From Budorcas taxicolor (taxonomy: Eukaryota; Chordata; Mammalia; Artiodactyla; Bovidae), in contig NW_026291817.1 of the NCBI RefSeq assembly GCF_023091745.1, positions 558,001-622,000 on the forward strand: DNA of 64,000 nucleotides. The letters run 5' to 3'. Both the position numbers and the translations under genes were made by a program. Numbering within the stretch: the first letter of the stretch is position 1; each line of letters begins with the position of its first letter. Below the pieces are notes generated by a model. The model made no database searches. It was not told the DNA's origin and was given only the letters and a program-made list of their open reading frames with translations. Shown in pieces: positions 46,599 to 59,500 of this stretch.

Positions 46599-49054
46599 TT
46601 GAGATGCGACGGGAACGCCGGGAACTCTTTCCCGACGAAGCAGGGAAAGGATCCCTCATCTCGAGCTACGAGGCGGAAACGGGGCTCCTCTGGATGTGGG
46701 CGGGACCCTCGTGATTCCTCTCGAGTGGAAACGGGTATGTCGGGGAACTTCTTGATTTGCACCAAGGGTGTGAAGGAGCCTTTCAAAGTTCCAGAGGTGA
46801 GGTGTGATCAGCCTTGTCGAGACGCCTCAGCGGAAAAGGGCCTCATCTCGCCTGGAGGGGAGAACCTCCTCGATTTTCTCGAGTTGCGGCAGGTCTTCTC
46901 GAGTTACGACGGGGACCTCAGGGACCCGCTCTGGTGGCCTCAGGAAAGGCCAGTCCCCATGCGAGTTGCTAGGAGACCTCTCGGGATTCCTCTCCCGTCC
47001 ATGCCGGGGCCTCAGTCCTTGTGTGGAGTCGGGGCCGGAATCTGAGGATTCCTCTCCAGTGTTGCCATGGATCTTGGGGTGCTTCTGAGTCTCCCCAGGG
47101 GAGTCAGGCCTCGTCTCGAGTTGGGGGCATGCACGTGCGCTTTCCTCCCGAGCTGCAGCAGTAGTGTCACGCTTCCTGTCACGTGGATCAAGGGATCGGT
47201 GGCTTTCCCTCGAGGCTGTCCCTCGAGGCCTTCCCACGAGGCTTTCCCACAGGGCTGTGCCACGTGCCACCTTGGTGTGAGTCGATCCTCGGCGTGAAAT
47301 ACGAGCCGGTGAAGGGAAAAGAGGTTCCTCTGGAATGGACTGAGACATCTGGGGGACTCTTGGAATGGTGGCACGACCCTGGAGTTCCTCTCGCCGTTCC
47401 TGTTGAGAGGGCCTCCTCTTGAGATGCGACGGGAACGCCGGGAACTCTTTCCCGACGAAGCAGGGAAAGGATCCCTCATCTCGAGCTACGAGGCGGAAAC
47501 GGGGCTCCTCTGGATGTGGGCGGGACCCTCGTGATTCCTCTCGAATGGAGACGGGTATGTCGGGGAACTTCTTGATTTGCACCAAGGGTGTGAAGGAGCC
47601 TTTCAAAGTTCCAGAGGTGAGGTGTGATCAGCCTTGTCGAGACGCCTCAGCGGAAAAGGGCCTCATCTCGCCTGGAGGGGAGAACTTCCTCGATTTTCTC
47701 GAGTTGCGGCAGGTCTTCTCGAGTTACGACGGGGACCTCAGGGACCCGCTCTGATGGCCTCAGGAAAGGCCAGTCCCCATGCGAGTTGCTAGGAGACCTC
47801 TCGGGATTCCTCTCCCGTCCATGCCGGGGCCTCAGTCCTTATGTGGAGTCGGGGCCGGAATCTGAGGATTCCTCTCCAGTGTTGCCATGGATCTTGGGGT
47901 GCTTCTGAGTCTCCCCAGGGGAGTCAGGCCTCGTCTCGAGTTGGGGGCATGCACGTGCGCTTTCCTCCCGAGCTGCAGCAGTAGTGTCACGCTTCCTGTC
48001 ACGTGGATCAAAGGATCTGTGGCTTTCCCTCGAGGCTGTCCCTCGAGGCCTTCCCACGAGGCTTTCCCACAGGGCTGTGCCACGTGCCACCTTGGTGTGA
48101 GTCGATCCTCGGCGTGAAAGACGAGCCGGTGAAGGGAAAAGAGGTTCCTCTGGAATGGACTGAGACATCTGGGGGACTCTTGGAATGGTGGCACGACCCT
48201 GGAGTTCCTCTCGCCGTTCCTGTTGAGAGGGCCTCCTCTTGAGATGCGACGGGAACGCCGGGAACTCTTTCCCGACGAAGCAGGGAAAGGATCCCTCATC
48301 TCGAGCTACGAGGCGGAAACGGGGCTCCTCTGGATGTGGGCGGGACCCTCGTGATTCCTCTCGAATGGAGACGGGTATGTCGGGGAACTTCTTGATTTGT
48401 ACCAAGGGTGTGAAGGAGCCTTTCGAAGTTCCAGAGGTGAGGTGTGATCAGCCTCGAGACGCCTCAGGGGAAATGGGCCTCATCTCGCCTGGAAGGGAGA
48501 ACCTCCTGGATTTTCTCGAGTTGCGGCAGGTCTACTCGAGTTACGACGGGGACCTCAGGGACCCGCTCTGGTGGCCTCAGGAAAGGCCAGTCCCCATGCG
48601 AGTTGCTAGGGGACCTCTTGGGATTCCTCTCCCGTCCATGCCGGGGCCTCAGTCCTTGTGTGGAGTCGGGGCCGGAACCTGAGGATTCCTCTCCAGTGTT
48701 GCCATGGATCTTGGGGTGCTTCTGAGTCTCCCCAGGGGAGTCAGGCCTCGTCTCGAGTTGGGGCATGCACGTGCGCTTTCCTCCCGAGCTGCAGCAGTAG
48801 TGTCACGCTTCCTGTCACGTGGATCAAGGGATCTTTGGCTTTCCCTCGAGGCTGTCCCTCGAGGCTTTCCCACGAGGCTTTCCCACAGGGCTGTGCCACG
48901 TGCCACCTTGGTGTGAGTCGATCCTCGGCGTGAAAGACGAGCCGGTGAAGGGAAAAGAGTTTCCTCTGGAATGGACTGAGACATCTGGGGGACTCTTGGA
49001 ATGGTGGCACGACCCTGGAGTTCCTCTCGCCGTTCCTGTTGAGAGGGCCTCCTC
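46599..49054. repeat. Trimer T3' (B 46599, C 47419, A 48239)
   Basis: This is the counterpart of 11505-13960. It keeps GAAATACGAGCC, GAACTTCCTCG, CAGGGGAAATGG and GGTCTACTCG. One private change is seen: GGGATCGGTGG at 47198 (GATCTGTGG on the left). Confidence 0.87.
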
Positions 49055-51510
49055 TTGAGATGCGACGGGAACGCCGGGAACTCTTTCCCGACGAAGCAGG
49101 GAAAGGATCCCTCATCTCGAGCTACGAGGCGGAAACGGGGCTCCTCTGGATGTGGGCGGGACCCTCGTGATTCCTCTCGAGTGGAAACGGGTATGTCGGG
49201 GAACTTCTTGATTTGCACCAAGGGTGTGAAGGAGCCTTTCAAAGTTCCAGAGGTGAGGTGTGATCAGCCTTGTCGAGACGCCTCAGCGGAAAAGGGCCTC
49301 ATCTCGCCTGGAGGGGAGAACCTCCTCGATTTTCTCGAGTTGCGGCAGGTCTTCTCGAGTTACGACGGGGACCTCAGGGACCCGCTCTGGTGGCCTCAGG
49401 AAAGGCCAGTCCCCATGCGAGTTGCTAGGAGACCTCTCGGGATTCCTCTCCCGTCCATGCCGGGGCCTCAGTCCTTGTGTGGAGTCGGGGCCGGAATCTG
49501 AGGATTCCTCTCCAGTGTTGCCATGGATCTTGGGGTGCTTCTGAGTCTCCCCAGGGGAGTCAGGCCTCGTCTCGAGTTGGGGGCATGCACGTGCGCTTTC
49601 CTCCCGAGCTGCAGCAGTAGTGTCACGCTTCCTGTCACGTGGATCAAAGGATCTGTGGCTTTCCCTCGAGGCTGTCCCTCGAGGCCTTCCCACGAGGCTT
49701 TCCCACAGGGCTGTGCCACGTGCCACCTTGGTGTGAGTCGATCCTCGGCGTGAAAGACGAGCCGGTGAAGGGAAAAGAGGTTCCTCTGGAATGGACTGAG
49801 ACATCTGGGGGACTCTTGGAATGGTGGCACGACCCTGGAGTTCCTCTCGCCGTTCCTGTTGAGAGGGCCTCCTCTTGAGATGCGACGGGAACGCCGGGAA
49901 CTCTTTCCCGACGAAGCAGGGAAAGGATCCCTCATCTCGAGCTACGAGGCGGAAACGGGGCTCCTCTGGATGTGGGCGGGACCCTCGTGATTCCTCTCGA
50001 ATGGAGACGGGTATGTCGGGGAACTTCTTGATTTGCACCAAGGGTGTGAAGGAGCCTTTCAAAGTTCCAGAGGTGAGGTGTGATCAGCCTTGTCGAGACG
50101 CCTCAGCGGAAAAGGGCCTCATCTCGCCTGGAGGGGAGAACCTCCTCGATTTTCTCGAGTTGCGGCAGGTCTTCTCGAGTTACGACGGGGACCTCAGGGA
50201 CCCGCTCTGATGGCCTCAGGAAAGGCCAGTCCCCATGCGAGTTGCTAGGAGACCTCTCGGGATTCCTCTCCCGTCCATGCCGGGGCCTCAGTCCTTATGT
50301 GGAGTCGGGGCCGGAATCTGAGGATTCCTCTCCAGTGTTGCCATGGATCTTGGGGTGCTTCTGAGTCTCCCCAGGGGAGTCAGGCCTCGTCTCGAGTTGG
50401 GGGCATGCACGTGCGCTTTCCTCCCGAGCTGCAGCAGTAGTGTCACGCTTCCTGTCACGTGGATCAAAGGATCTGTGGCTTTCCCTCGAGGCTGTCCCTC
50501 GAGGCCTTCCCACGAGGCTTTCCCACAGGGCTGTGCCACGTGCCACCTTGGTGTGAGTCGATCCTCGGCGTGAAAGACGAGCCGGTGAAGGGAAAAGAGG
50601 TTCCTCTGGAATGGACTGAGACATCTGGGGGACTCTTGGAATGGTGGCACGACCCTGGAGTTCCTCTCGCCGTTCCTGTTGAGAGGGCCTCCTCTTGAGA
50701 TGCGACGGGAACGCCGGGAACTCTTTCCCGACGAAGCAGGGAAAGGATCCCTCATCTCGAGCTACGAGGCGGAAACGGGGCTCCTCTGGATGTGGGCGGG
50801 ACCCTCGTGATTCCTCTCGAATGGAGACGGGTATGTCGGGGAACTTCTTGATTTGTACCAAGGGTGTGAAGGAGCCTTTCGAAGTTCCAGAGGTGAGGTG
50901 TGATCAGCCTCGAGACGCCTCAGGGGAAATGGGCCTCATCTCGCCTGGAAGGGAGAACCTCCTGGATTTTCTCGAGTTGCGGCAGGTCTTCTCGAGTTAC
51001 GACGGGGACCTCAGGGACCCGCTCTGGTGGCCTCAGGAAAGGCCAGTCCCCATGCGAGTTGCTAGGGGACCTCTTGGGATTCCTCTCCCGTCCATGCCGG
51101 GGCCTCAGTCCTTGTGTGGAGTCGGGGCCGGAACCTGAGGATTCCTCTCCAGTGTTGCCATGGATCTTGGGGTGCTTCTGAGTCTCCCCAGGGGAGTCAG
51201 GCCTCGTCTCGAGTTGGGGCATGCACGTGCGCTTTCCTCCCGAGCTGCAGCAGTAGTGTCACGCATCCTGTCACGTGGATCAAGGGATCTTTGGCTTTCC
51301 CTCGAGGCTGTCCCTCGAGGCTTTCCCACGAGGCTTTCCCACAGGGCTGTGCCACGTGCCACCTTGGTGTGAGTCGATCCTCGGCGTGAAAGACGAGCCG
51401 GTGAAGGGAAAAGAGTTTCCTCTGGAATGGACTGAGACATCTGGGGGACTCTTGGAATGGTGGCACGACCCTGGAGTTCCTCTCGCCGTTCCTGTTGAGA
51501 GGGCCTCCTC
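49055..51510. repeat. Trimer T4' (B 49055, C 49875, A 50695)
   Basis: This is the counterpart of 13961-16416. The A monomer starts at 50695 and runs to 51510. It carries the ACGCATCCTG change at 51265, where the left copy has ACGCTTCCTG; the affected stretch equates to the left A monomer at 16171. Confidence 0.86.
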
Positions 51511-52711
51511 TTGAGATGCGACGGGAACGCCGGGAACTCTTTCCCGACGAAGCAGGGAAAGGATCCCTCATCTCGAGCTACGAGGCGGAAACGGGGCTCC
51601 TCTGGATGTGGGCGGGACCCTCGTGATTCCTCTCGAGTGGAAACGGGTATGTCGGGGAACTTCTTGATTTGCACCAAGGGTGTGAAGGAGCCTTTCAAAG
51701 TGCCAGAGGTGAGGTGTGATCAGCCTTGTCGAGACGCCTCAGCGGAAAAGGGCCTCATCTCGCCTGGAGGGGAGAACCTCCTCGATTTTCTCGAGTTGCG
51801 GCAGGTCTTCTCGAGTTACGACGGGGACCTCAGGGACCCGCTCTGGTGGCCTCAGGAAAGGCCAGTCCCCATGCGAGGTGCTAGGAGACCTCTCGGGATT
51901 CCTCTCCCGTCCATGCCGGGGCCTCAGTCCTTGTGTGGAGTCGGGGCCGGAATCTGAGGATTCCTCTCCAGTGTTGCCATGGATCTTGGGGTGCTTCTGA
52001 GTCTCCCCAGGGGAGTCAGGCCTCGTCTCGAGTTGGGGGCATGCACGTGCGCTTTCCTCCCGAGCTGCAGCAGTAGTGTCACGCTTCCTGTCACGTGGAT
52101 CAAAGGATCTGTGGCTTTCCCTCGAGGCTGTCCCTCGAGGCCTTCCCACGAGGCTTTCCCACAGGGCTGTGCCACGTGCCACCTTGGTGTGAGTCGATCC
52201 TCGGCGTGAAAGACGAGCCGGTGAAGGGAAAAGAGGTTCCTCTGGAATGGACTGAGACATCTGGGGGACTCTTGGAATGGTGGCACGACCCTGGAGTTCC
52301 TCTCGCCGTTCCTGTTGAGAGGGCCTCCTCTTGAGATGCGACGGGAACGCCGGGAACTCTTTCCCGACGAAGCAGGGAAAGGATCCCTCATCTCGAGCTA
52401 CGAGGCGGAAACGGGGCTCCTCTGGATGTGGGCGGGACCCTCGTGATTCCTCTCGAATGGAGACGGGTATGTCGGGGAACTTCTTGATTTGCACCAAGGG
52501 TGTGAAGGAGCCTTTCAAAGTTCCAGAGGTGAGGTGTGATCAGCCTTGTCGAGACGCCTCAGCGGAAAAGGGCCTCATCTCGCCTGGAGGGGAGAACCTC
52601 CTCGATTTTCTCGAGTTGCGGCAGGTCTTCTCGAGTTACGACGGGGACCTCAGGGACCCGCTCTGATGGCCTCAGGAAAGGCCAGTCCCCATGCGAGTTG
52701 CTAGGAGACCT
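51511..52711. repeat. Trimer T5' (B 51511, C 52331) up to the junction
   Basis: This is the counterpart of the left partial trimer, with CAAAGTGCCAG and GCGAGGTGCTAG. Here the C monomer continues with its own CCTTATGTGG and GGAATCTGAGG before switching, so more of the C unit is kept than in the left copy. Confidence 0.85.
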
Positions 52712-53568
52712 CTCGGGATTCCTCTCCCGTCCATGCCGGGGCCTCAGTCCTTATGTGGAGTCGGGGCCGGAATCTGAGGATTCCTCTCCAGTGTTGCCAT
52801 GGATCTTGGGGTGCTTCTGAGTCTCCCCAGGGGAGTCAGGCCTCGTCTCGAGTGGGGGCATGCACGTGCGCTTTCCTCCCGAGCTGCAGCAGTAGTGTCA
52901 CGCTTCCTGTCACGTGGATCAAGGGATCTGTGGCTTTCCCTCGAGGCTGTCCCTCGAGGCTTTCCCACGAGGCTTTCCCACAGGGCTGTGCCACGTGCCA
53001 CCTTGGTGTGAGTCGATCCTCGGCGTGAAAGATGAGCCGGTGAAGGGAAAAGAGGTTCCTCTGGAATGGACTGAGACATCTGGGGGACTCTTGGAATGGT
53101 GGCACGACCCTGGAGTTCCTCTCGCCGTTCCTGTTGAGAGGGCCTCCTCTTGAGATGCGACGGGAACGCCGGGAACTCTTTCCCGACGAAGCAGGGAAAG
53201 GATCCCTCATCTCGAACTACGAGGCGGAAACAGGGCTCCTCTGGATGTGGGCCGGACCCTCGTGATTCCTCTCGAGTGGAGACGGGTATGTCGGGGAACT
53301 TCTTGATTTGCACCAAGGGTGTGAATGACCCTTTCGAAGTTCCAGAGGGGAGGTGTGATCAGCCTCGAGACGCCTCAGCGGAAATGGGCCTCATCTCGCC
53401 TGGAGGGGAGAACCTCCTGGATTTTCTCGAGTTGCGGCAGGTCTTCTCGAGTTACGACGGGGACCTCAGGGACCCGCTCTGGTGGCCTCAGGAAAGGCCA
53501 GTTCCCATGCGAGTTGCTAGGGGACCACTCGGGATTCCTCTCCCGTCCATGCCGGGGCCTCAGTCCTT
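52712..53568. repeat. Interval holding the extra 816-bp monomer (right copy only)
   Basis: Between flanks that are adjacent in the left copy, this interval contains one more monomer's worth of sequence. It comprises the end of type C, then GAGTGGGGGCATG, then a D-like start at 53150 with TCTCGAACTACG and GAAACAGGG, plus private GATGAGCC near 53031, GGGCCGGACC near 53250, GCCAGTTCCC near 53499 and GGACCACTCGG near 53524. The D-like signature ties it to the units at 10689 and 45783. Confidence 0.85.
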
Positions 53569-56500
53569 GTGTGGAGTCGGGGACGGAACCGGAGGATTCC
53601 TCTCCAGTGTTGCCATGGATCTTGGGGTGCTTCTGAGTCTCCCCAGGGGAGTCAGGCCTCGTCTCGAGTGGGGGCATGCACGTGCGCTTTCCTCCCGAGC
53701 TGCAGCAGTAGTGTCACGCTTCCTGTCACGTGGATCAAGGGATCTGTGGCTTTCCCTCGAGGCTGTCCCTCGAGGCTTTCCCACGAGGCTTTCCCACAGG
53801 GCTGTGCCACGTGCCACCTTGGTGTGAGTCGATCCTCGGCGTGAAAGACGAGCCAGTGAAGGGAAAAGAGGTTCCTCTGGAATGGACTGAAACATCTGGG
53901 GGACTCTTGGAATGGTGGCACGACCCTGGAGTTCCTCTCGCCGTTCCTGTTGAGAGGGCCTCCTCTTGAGATGCGATGGGAACGCCGGGAGCTCTTTCCC
54001 GACGAAGCAGGGAAAGGATCCCTCATCTCGAGCTACGAGGCGGAAACGGGGCTCCTCTGGATGTGGGCGGGACCCTCGTGATTCCTCTCGAGTGGAGACG
54101 GGTATGTCGGGGAACTTCTTGATTTGCACCAAGGGTGTGAAGGACCCTTTCGAAGTTCCAGAGGGGAGGTGTGATCAGCCTCGAGACGCCTCAGCGGAAA
54201 TGGGCCTCATCTCGCCTGGAGGGGAGAACCTCCTGGATTTTCTCGAGTTGCGGCAGGTCTTCTCGAGTTACGACGGGGACCTCAGGGACCCGCTCTGGTG
54301 GCCTCAGGAAAGGCCAGTCCCCATGCGAGTTGCTAGGGGACCTCTCGGGATTCCTTTCCCGTCAATGCCGGGGCCTCAGTCCTTGGGTGGAGTCGGGGCC
54401 GGAACCTGAGGATTCCTCTCCAGTGTTGCCATGGATCTTGGGGTGCTTCTGAGTCTCCCCAGGGGAGTCAGGCCTCGTCTCGAGTGGGGGCATGCACGTG
54501 CGCTTTCCTCCCGAGCTGCAGCAGTAGTGTCACGCTTCCTGTCAGGTGGATCAAGGGATCTGTGGCTTTCCCTCGAGGCTGTCCCTCGAGGCTTTCCCAC
54601 GAGGCTTTCCCACAGGGCTGTGCCACGTGCCACCTTGGTGTGAGTCGATCCTCGGCGTGAAAGACTAGCCGGTGAAGGGAGAAGAGGTTCCTCTGGAATG
54701 GACTGAGACATCTGGGGGACTCTTGGAATGGTGGCACGACCCTGGAGTTCCTCTCGCCGTTCCTGTTGAGAGGGCCTCCTCTTGAGATGCGACGGGATCG
54801 CCGGGAACTCATTCCCGACGAAGCAAGGAAAGGATCCCTCATCTCCAGCTACGAGGCGGAAACGGGGCTCCTCTGGATGTGGGCGGGACCCTCGTGATTC
54901 CTCTCGAATGGAGACGGGTATGTCGGGGAACTTCTTGATTTGCACAAAGGGTGTGAAGGACCCTTACGAAGTTCCAGAGGGGAGGTGTGATCAGCCTCGA
55001 GACGCCACAGCGGAAATGAGCCTCATCTCGCCTGGAGGGGAGAACCTCCTGGATTTTCTCGAGTTGCGGCAGGTCTTCTCGAGTTACGACGGGGACCTCA
55101 GGGACCCGCTCTGGTGGCATCAGGAAAGGCCAGTCCCCATGCGAGTTGCTAGGGGACCTCTCGGGATTCCTCTCCCGTACATGCCGGGGCCTCAGTCCTT
55201 GTGTGGAGTCGGGGCCGGAACCTGCGGATTCCTCTCCAGTGTTGCCATGGATCTTGGGGTGCTTCTGAGTCTCCCCAGGGGAGTCAGGCCTCGTCTCGAG
55301 TGGGGGCATGCACGTGCGCTTTCCTCCCGAGCTGCAGCAGTAGTGTCACGCTTCCTGTCACGTGGATCAAGGGATCTGTGGCTTTCCCTCGAGGCTGTCC
55401 CTCGAGGCTTTCCCACGAGGCTTTCCCACAGGGCTGTGCCACGTGCCACCTTGGTGTGAGTCGATCCTCGGCCTGAAAGACGAGCTGGTGAAGGGAAAAG
55501 AGGTTCCTCTGGAATGGACTGAGACATCTGGGGGACTCTTGGAATGGTGGCACGACCCTGGAGCTCCTCTCGCCGTTCCTGTTGAGAGGGCCTCCTCTTG
55601 AGAGGCGACGGGATCGCCGGGAACTCATTCCCGACGAAGCAGGGAAAGGATCCCTCATCTCGAGCTACGAGGCGGAAACGGGGCTCCTCTGGATGTGGGC
55701 GGCACCCTCGTGATTCCTCTCGAGTGGAGACGCGTATGTCGGGGAACTTCTTGATTTGCACCAAGGGTGTGAAGGACCCTTTCGAAGTTCCAGAGGTGAG
55801 GTGTGATCAGCCTCGAGACGCCTCAGCGGAAATGGGCCTCATCTCGCCTGGAGGGGAGAACCTCCTGAATTTTCTCGAGTTGCGGCAGGTCTTCTCGAGT
55901 TACGACGGGGACCTCAGGGACCCGCTCTGGTGGCCTCAGGAAAGGCCAGTCCCCATGCGAGTTGCTAGGGGACCTCTCGGGATTCCTCTCCCGTCCATGC
56001 CGGGGCCTCAGTCCTTGTGTGGAGTCGGGGCCGGAACCTGAGGATTCCTCTCCAGTGTTGCCATGGATCTTGGGGTGCTTCTGAGTCTCCACAGGGGAGT
56101 CAGGCCTCGTCTCGAGTGGGGGCATGCACGTGCGCTTTCCTCCCGAGCTGCAGCAGTAGTGTCACGCTTCCTGTCACGTGGATCAAGGGATCTGTGGCTG
56201 TCCCTCGAGGCTTTCCCACGAGGCTTTCCCACAGGGCTGTGCCACGTGCCACCTTGGTGTGAGTCGATCCTCGGCGTGAAAGACGAGCCGGTGAAGGGAA
56301 AAGAGGTTCCTCTGGAGTGGACTGAGACCTCTGGGAGACTCTTGGAATGGTGGCACGACCCTGGAGTTCCTCTCGCCGTTCCTGTTGAGAGGGCCTCCTC
56401 TTGAGATGCGACGGGAACGTCGGGATCTCTTTCCCGATGAAACAGGGAAAGGATCCCTCATCTCGAGCTACGAGGCGGAAACGGGGCTCCTCTGGATGTG

Positions 56501-59500
56501 GGCGGGACCCTCGTGATTCCTCTCGAATGGAGACGGGTATGTCGGGGAACTTCTTGATTTGCACCAAGGGTATGAAGGACCCTTTCGAAGTTCCAGAGGT
56601 GAGGTGTGATCAGCCTCGAGACGCCTCAGCAGAAATGGGCCTCATCTCGCCTGGAGGGGAGACCTCCCGGATTTTCTCGAGTTGCTGCAGGTCTTCTCGA
56701 GTTACGACGGGGACCTCAGGGACCCGCTCTGGTGGCCTCAGGAAAGGCCAGTCCTCATGCCAGTTGCTAGGGGACCTCTCGGGATCCCTCTCCCGTCCAT
56801 GCCGGGGCCTCAGTCCTTGTGTGGAGTCAGGGCCGGAACCTGAGGATTCCTCTGCAGTGTTGCCATGGATCTTGGGGTGCTTCTGAGTCTCCCCAGGGGA
56901 GTCAGGCCTCGTCTCGAGTGGGGGCATGCACGTGCGCTTTCCTCCCGAGCTGCAGCAGTAGTGTCACGCTTCCTGTCAGGTGGATCAAGGGATCTGTGGC
57001 TTTCCCTCGAGGCTGTCCCTCGAGGCTTTCCCACGAGGCTTTCCCACAGGGCTGTGCCACGTGCCACCTTGGTGTGAGTCGATCCTCGGCGTGAAAGACG
57101 AGCCGGTGAAGGGAAAAGAGGTTCCTCTGGAGTGGACTGAGACATCTGGGAGACTCTTGGAATGGTGGCACGACCCTGGAGTTCCTCTCGCCGTTCCTGT
57201 TGAGAGGGCCTCCTCTTGAGATGCGACGGGAACGTCGGGAACTCTTTCCCGATGAAACAGGGAAAGGATCCCACATCTCGAGCTACGAGGCGGAAACGGG
57301 GCTCCTCTGGATGTGGGCGGGACCCTCGTGATTCCTCTCGAATGGAGACGGGTATGTCGGGGAACTTCTTGATTTGCACCAAGGGTATGAAGGACCCTTT
57401 CGAAGTTCCAGAGGTGAGGTATGATCAGCCTCGAGACGCCTCAGCGGAAATGGGCCTCATCTCGCCTGGAGGGGAGACCTCCCGGATTTTCTCGAGTTGC
57501 TGCAGGTCTTCTCGAGTTACGACGGGGACCTCAGGGACCCGCTCTGGTGGCCTCAGGAAAGGCCAGTCCTCATGCCGGTTGCTAGGGGACCTCTCGGGAT
57601 CCCTCTCCCGTCCATGCCGGGGCCTCAGTCCTTGTGTGGAGTCGGGGCCGGAACCTAAGGATTCCTCTGCAGTGTTGCCATGGATCTTGAGGTGCTTCTG
57701 AGTCTCCCCAGGGGAGTCAGGCCTCGTCTCGAGTGGGGGCATGCACGTGCGCTTTCCTCCCGAGCTGCAGCAGTAGTGTCACGCTTCCTGTCACGTGGAT
57801 CAAGGGATCTGTGGCTGTCCCTCGAGGCTTTGCCACGAGGCTTTCCCACAGGGCTGTGCCACGTGCCACCTTGGTGTGAGTCGATCCTCGGCGTGAAAGA
57901 CGAGCCGGTGAAGGGAAAAGAGGTTCCTCTGGAGTGGACTGAGACATCTGGGAGACTCTTGGAATGGTGGCACGACCCTGGAGTTCCTCTCGCCGTTCCT
58001 GTTGAGAGGGCCTCCTCTTGAGATGCGACGGGAACGTCGGGATCTCTTTCCCGATGAAACAGGGAAAGGATCCCTCATCTCGAGCTACGAGGCGGAAACG
58101 GGGCTCCTCTGGATGTGGGCGGGACCCTCGTGATTCCTCTCGAATGGAGACGGGTATGTCGGGGAACTTCTTGATTTGCACCAAGGGTATGAAGGACCCT
58201 TTCGAAGTTCCAGAGGGGAGGTGTGATCAGCCTCGAGACGCCTCAGCGGAAATGGGCCTCATCTCGCCTGGAGGGGAGACCTCCCGGATTTTCTCGAGTT
58301 GCTGCAGGTCTTCTCGAGTTACGACGGGGACCTCAGGGACCCGCTCTGGTGGCCTCAGGAAAGGCCAGTCCTCATGCCAGTTGCTAGGGGACCTCTCGGG
58401 ATCCCTCTCCCGTCCATGCCGGGGCCTCAGTCCTTGTGTGGAGTCGGGGCCGGAACCTGAGGATTCCTCTGCAGTGTTGCCATGGATCTTGGGGTGCTTC
58501 TGAGTCTCCCCAGGGGAGTCAGGCCTCGTCTCGAGTGGGGGCATGCACGTGCGCTTTCCTCCCGAGCTGCAGCAGTAGTGTCACGCTTCCTGTCACGTGG
58601 ATCAAGGGATCTGTGGCTTTCCCTCGAGGCTGTCCCTCGAGGTTTTCCCTCGAGGCTTTCCCACAGGGCTGTGCCACGTGCCACCTTGGTGTGAGTCGAT
58701 CCTCGGCCTGAAAGACGAGCCGAAGAAGGGAAAAGAGGTTCCTCTGGAGTGGACTGAGACATCTGGGGGACTCTTTGAATGGTGGCACGACCCTGGAGTT
58801 CCTCTCGCCATTCCTGTTGAGAGGGCCTCCTCTTGAGATGCGACTTGAAACTCGGGAACTCTTTCCCGATGAAACAGGGAAAGGATACCTCATCTCGAGC
58901 TATGAGGCGGAAACGGGGCTCCTCTGGATGTGGGCGGGACCCTCGTGATTCCTCTCGAGTGGAGACGGGTATGTCGGGGAACTTCTTGATTTGCACCAAG
59001 GGTGTGAAGGACCCTTTCGAAGTTCCAGAGGGGAGGTGTGATCAGCCTCGAGACGCCTCAGCGGAAATGGGCCTCATCTCGCCTGGAGGGGAGAACCTCC
59101 TGGATTTTCTCGAGTTGCGGCAGGTCTTCTCGAGTTACGACGGGGACCTCAGGGACCCGCTCTGGTGGCCTCAGGAAAGGCCAGTCCCCATGCGAGTTGC
59201 TAGGGGACCTCTCGGGATTCCTTTCCCGTCCATGCCGGGGCCTCAGTCCTTGTGTGGAGTCGGGGCCGGAACCTGAGGATTCCTCTCCAGTGTTGCCATG
59301 GATCTTGGGGTGCTTCTGAGTCTCCCCAGGGGAGTCAGGCCTCGTCTCGAGTGGGGGCATGCACGTGCGCTTTCCTCCCGAGCTGCAGCAGTAGTGTCAC
59401 GCTTCCTGTCAGGTGGATCAAGGGATCTGTGGCTTTCCCTCGAGGCTGTCCCTCGAGGCTTTCCCACGAGGCTTTCCCACAGGGCTGTGCCACGTGCCAC

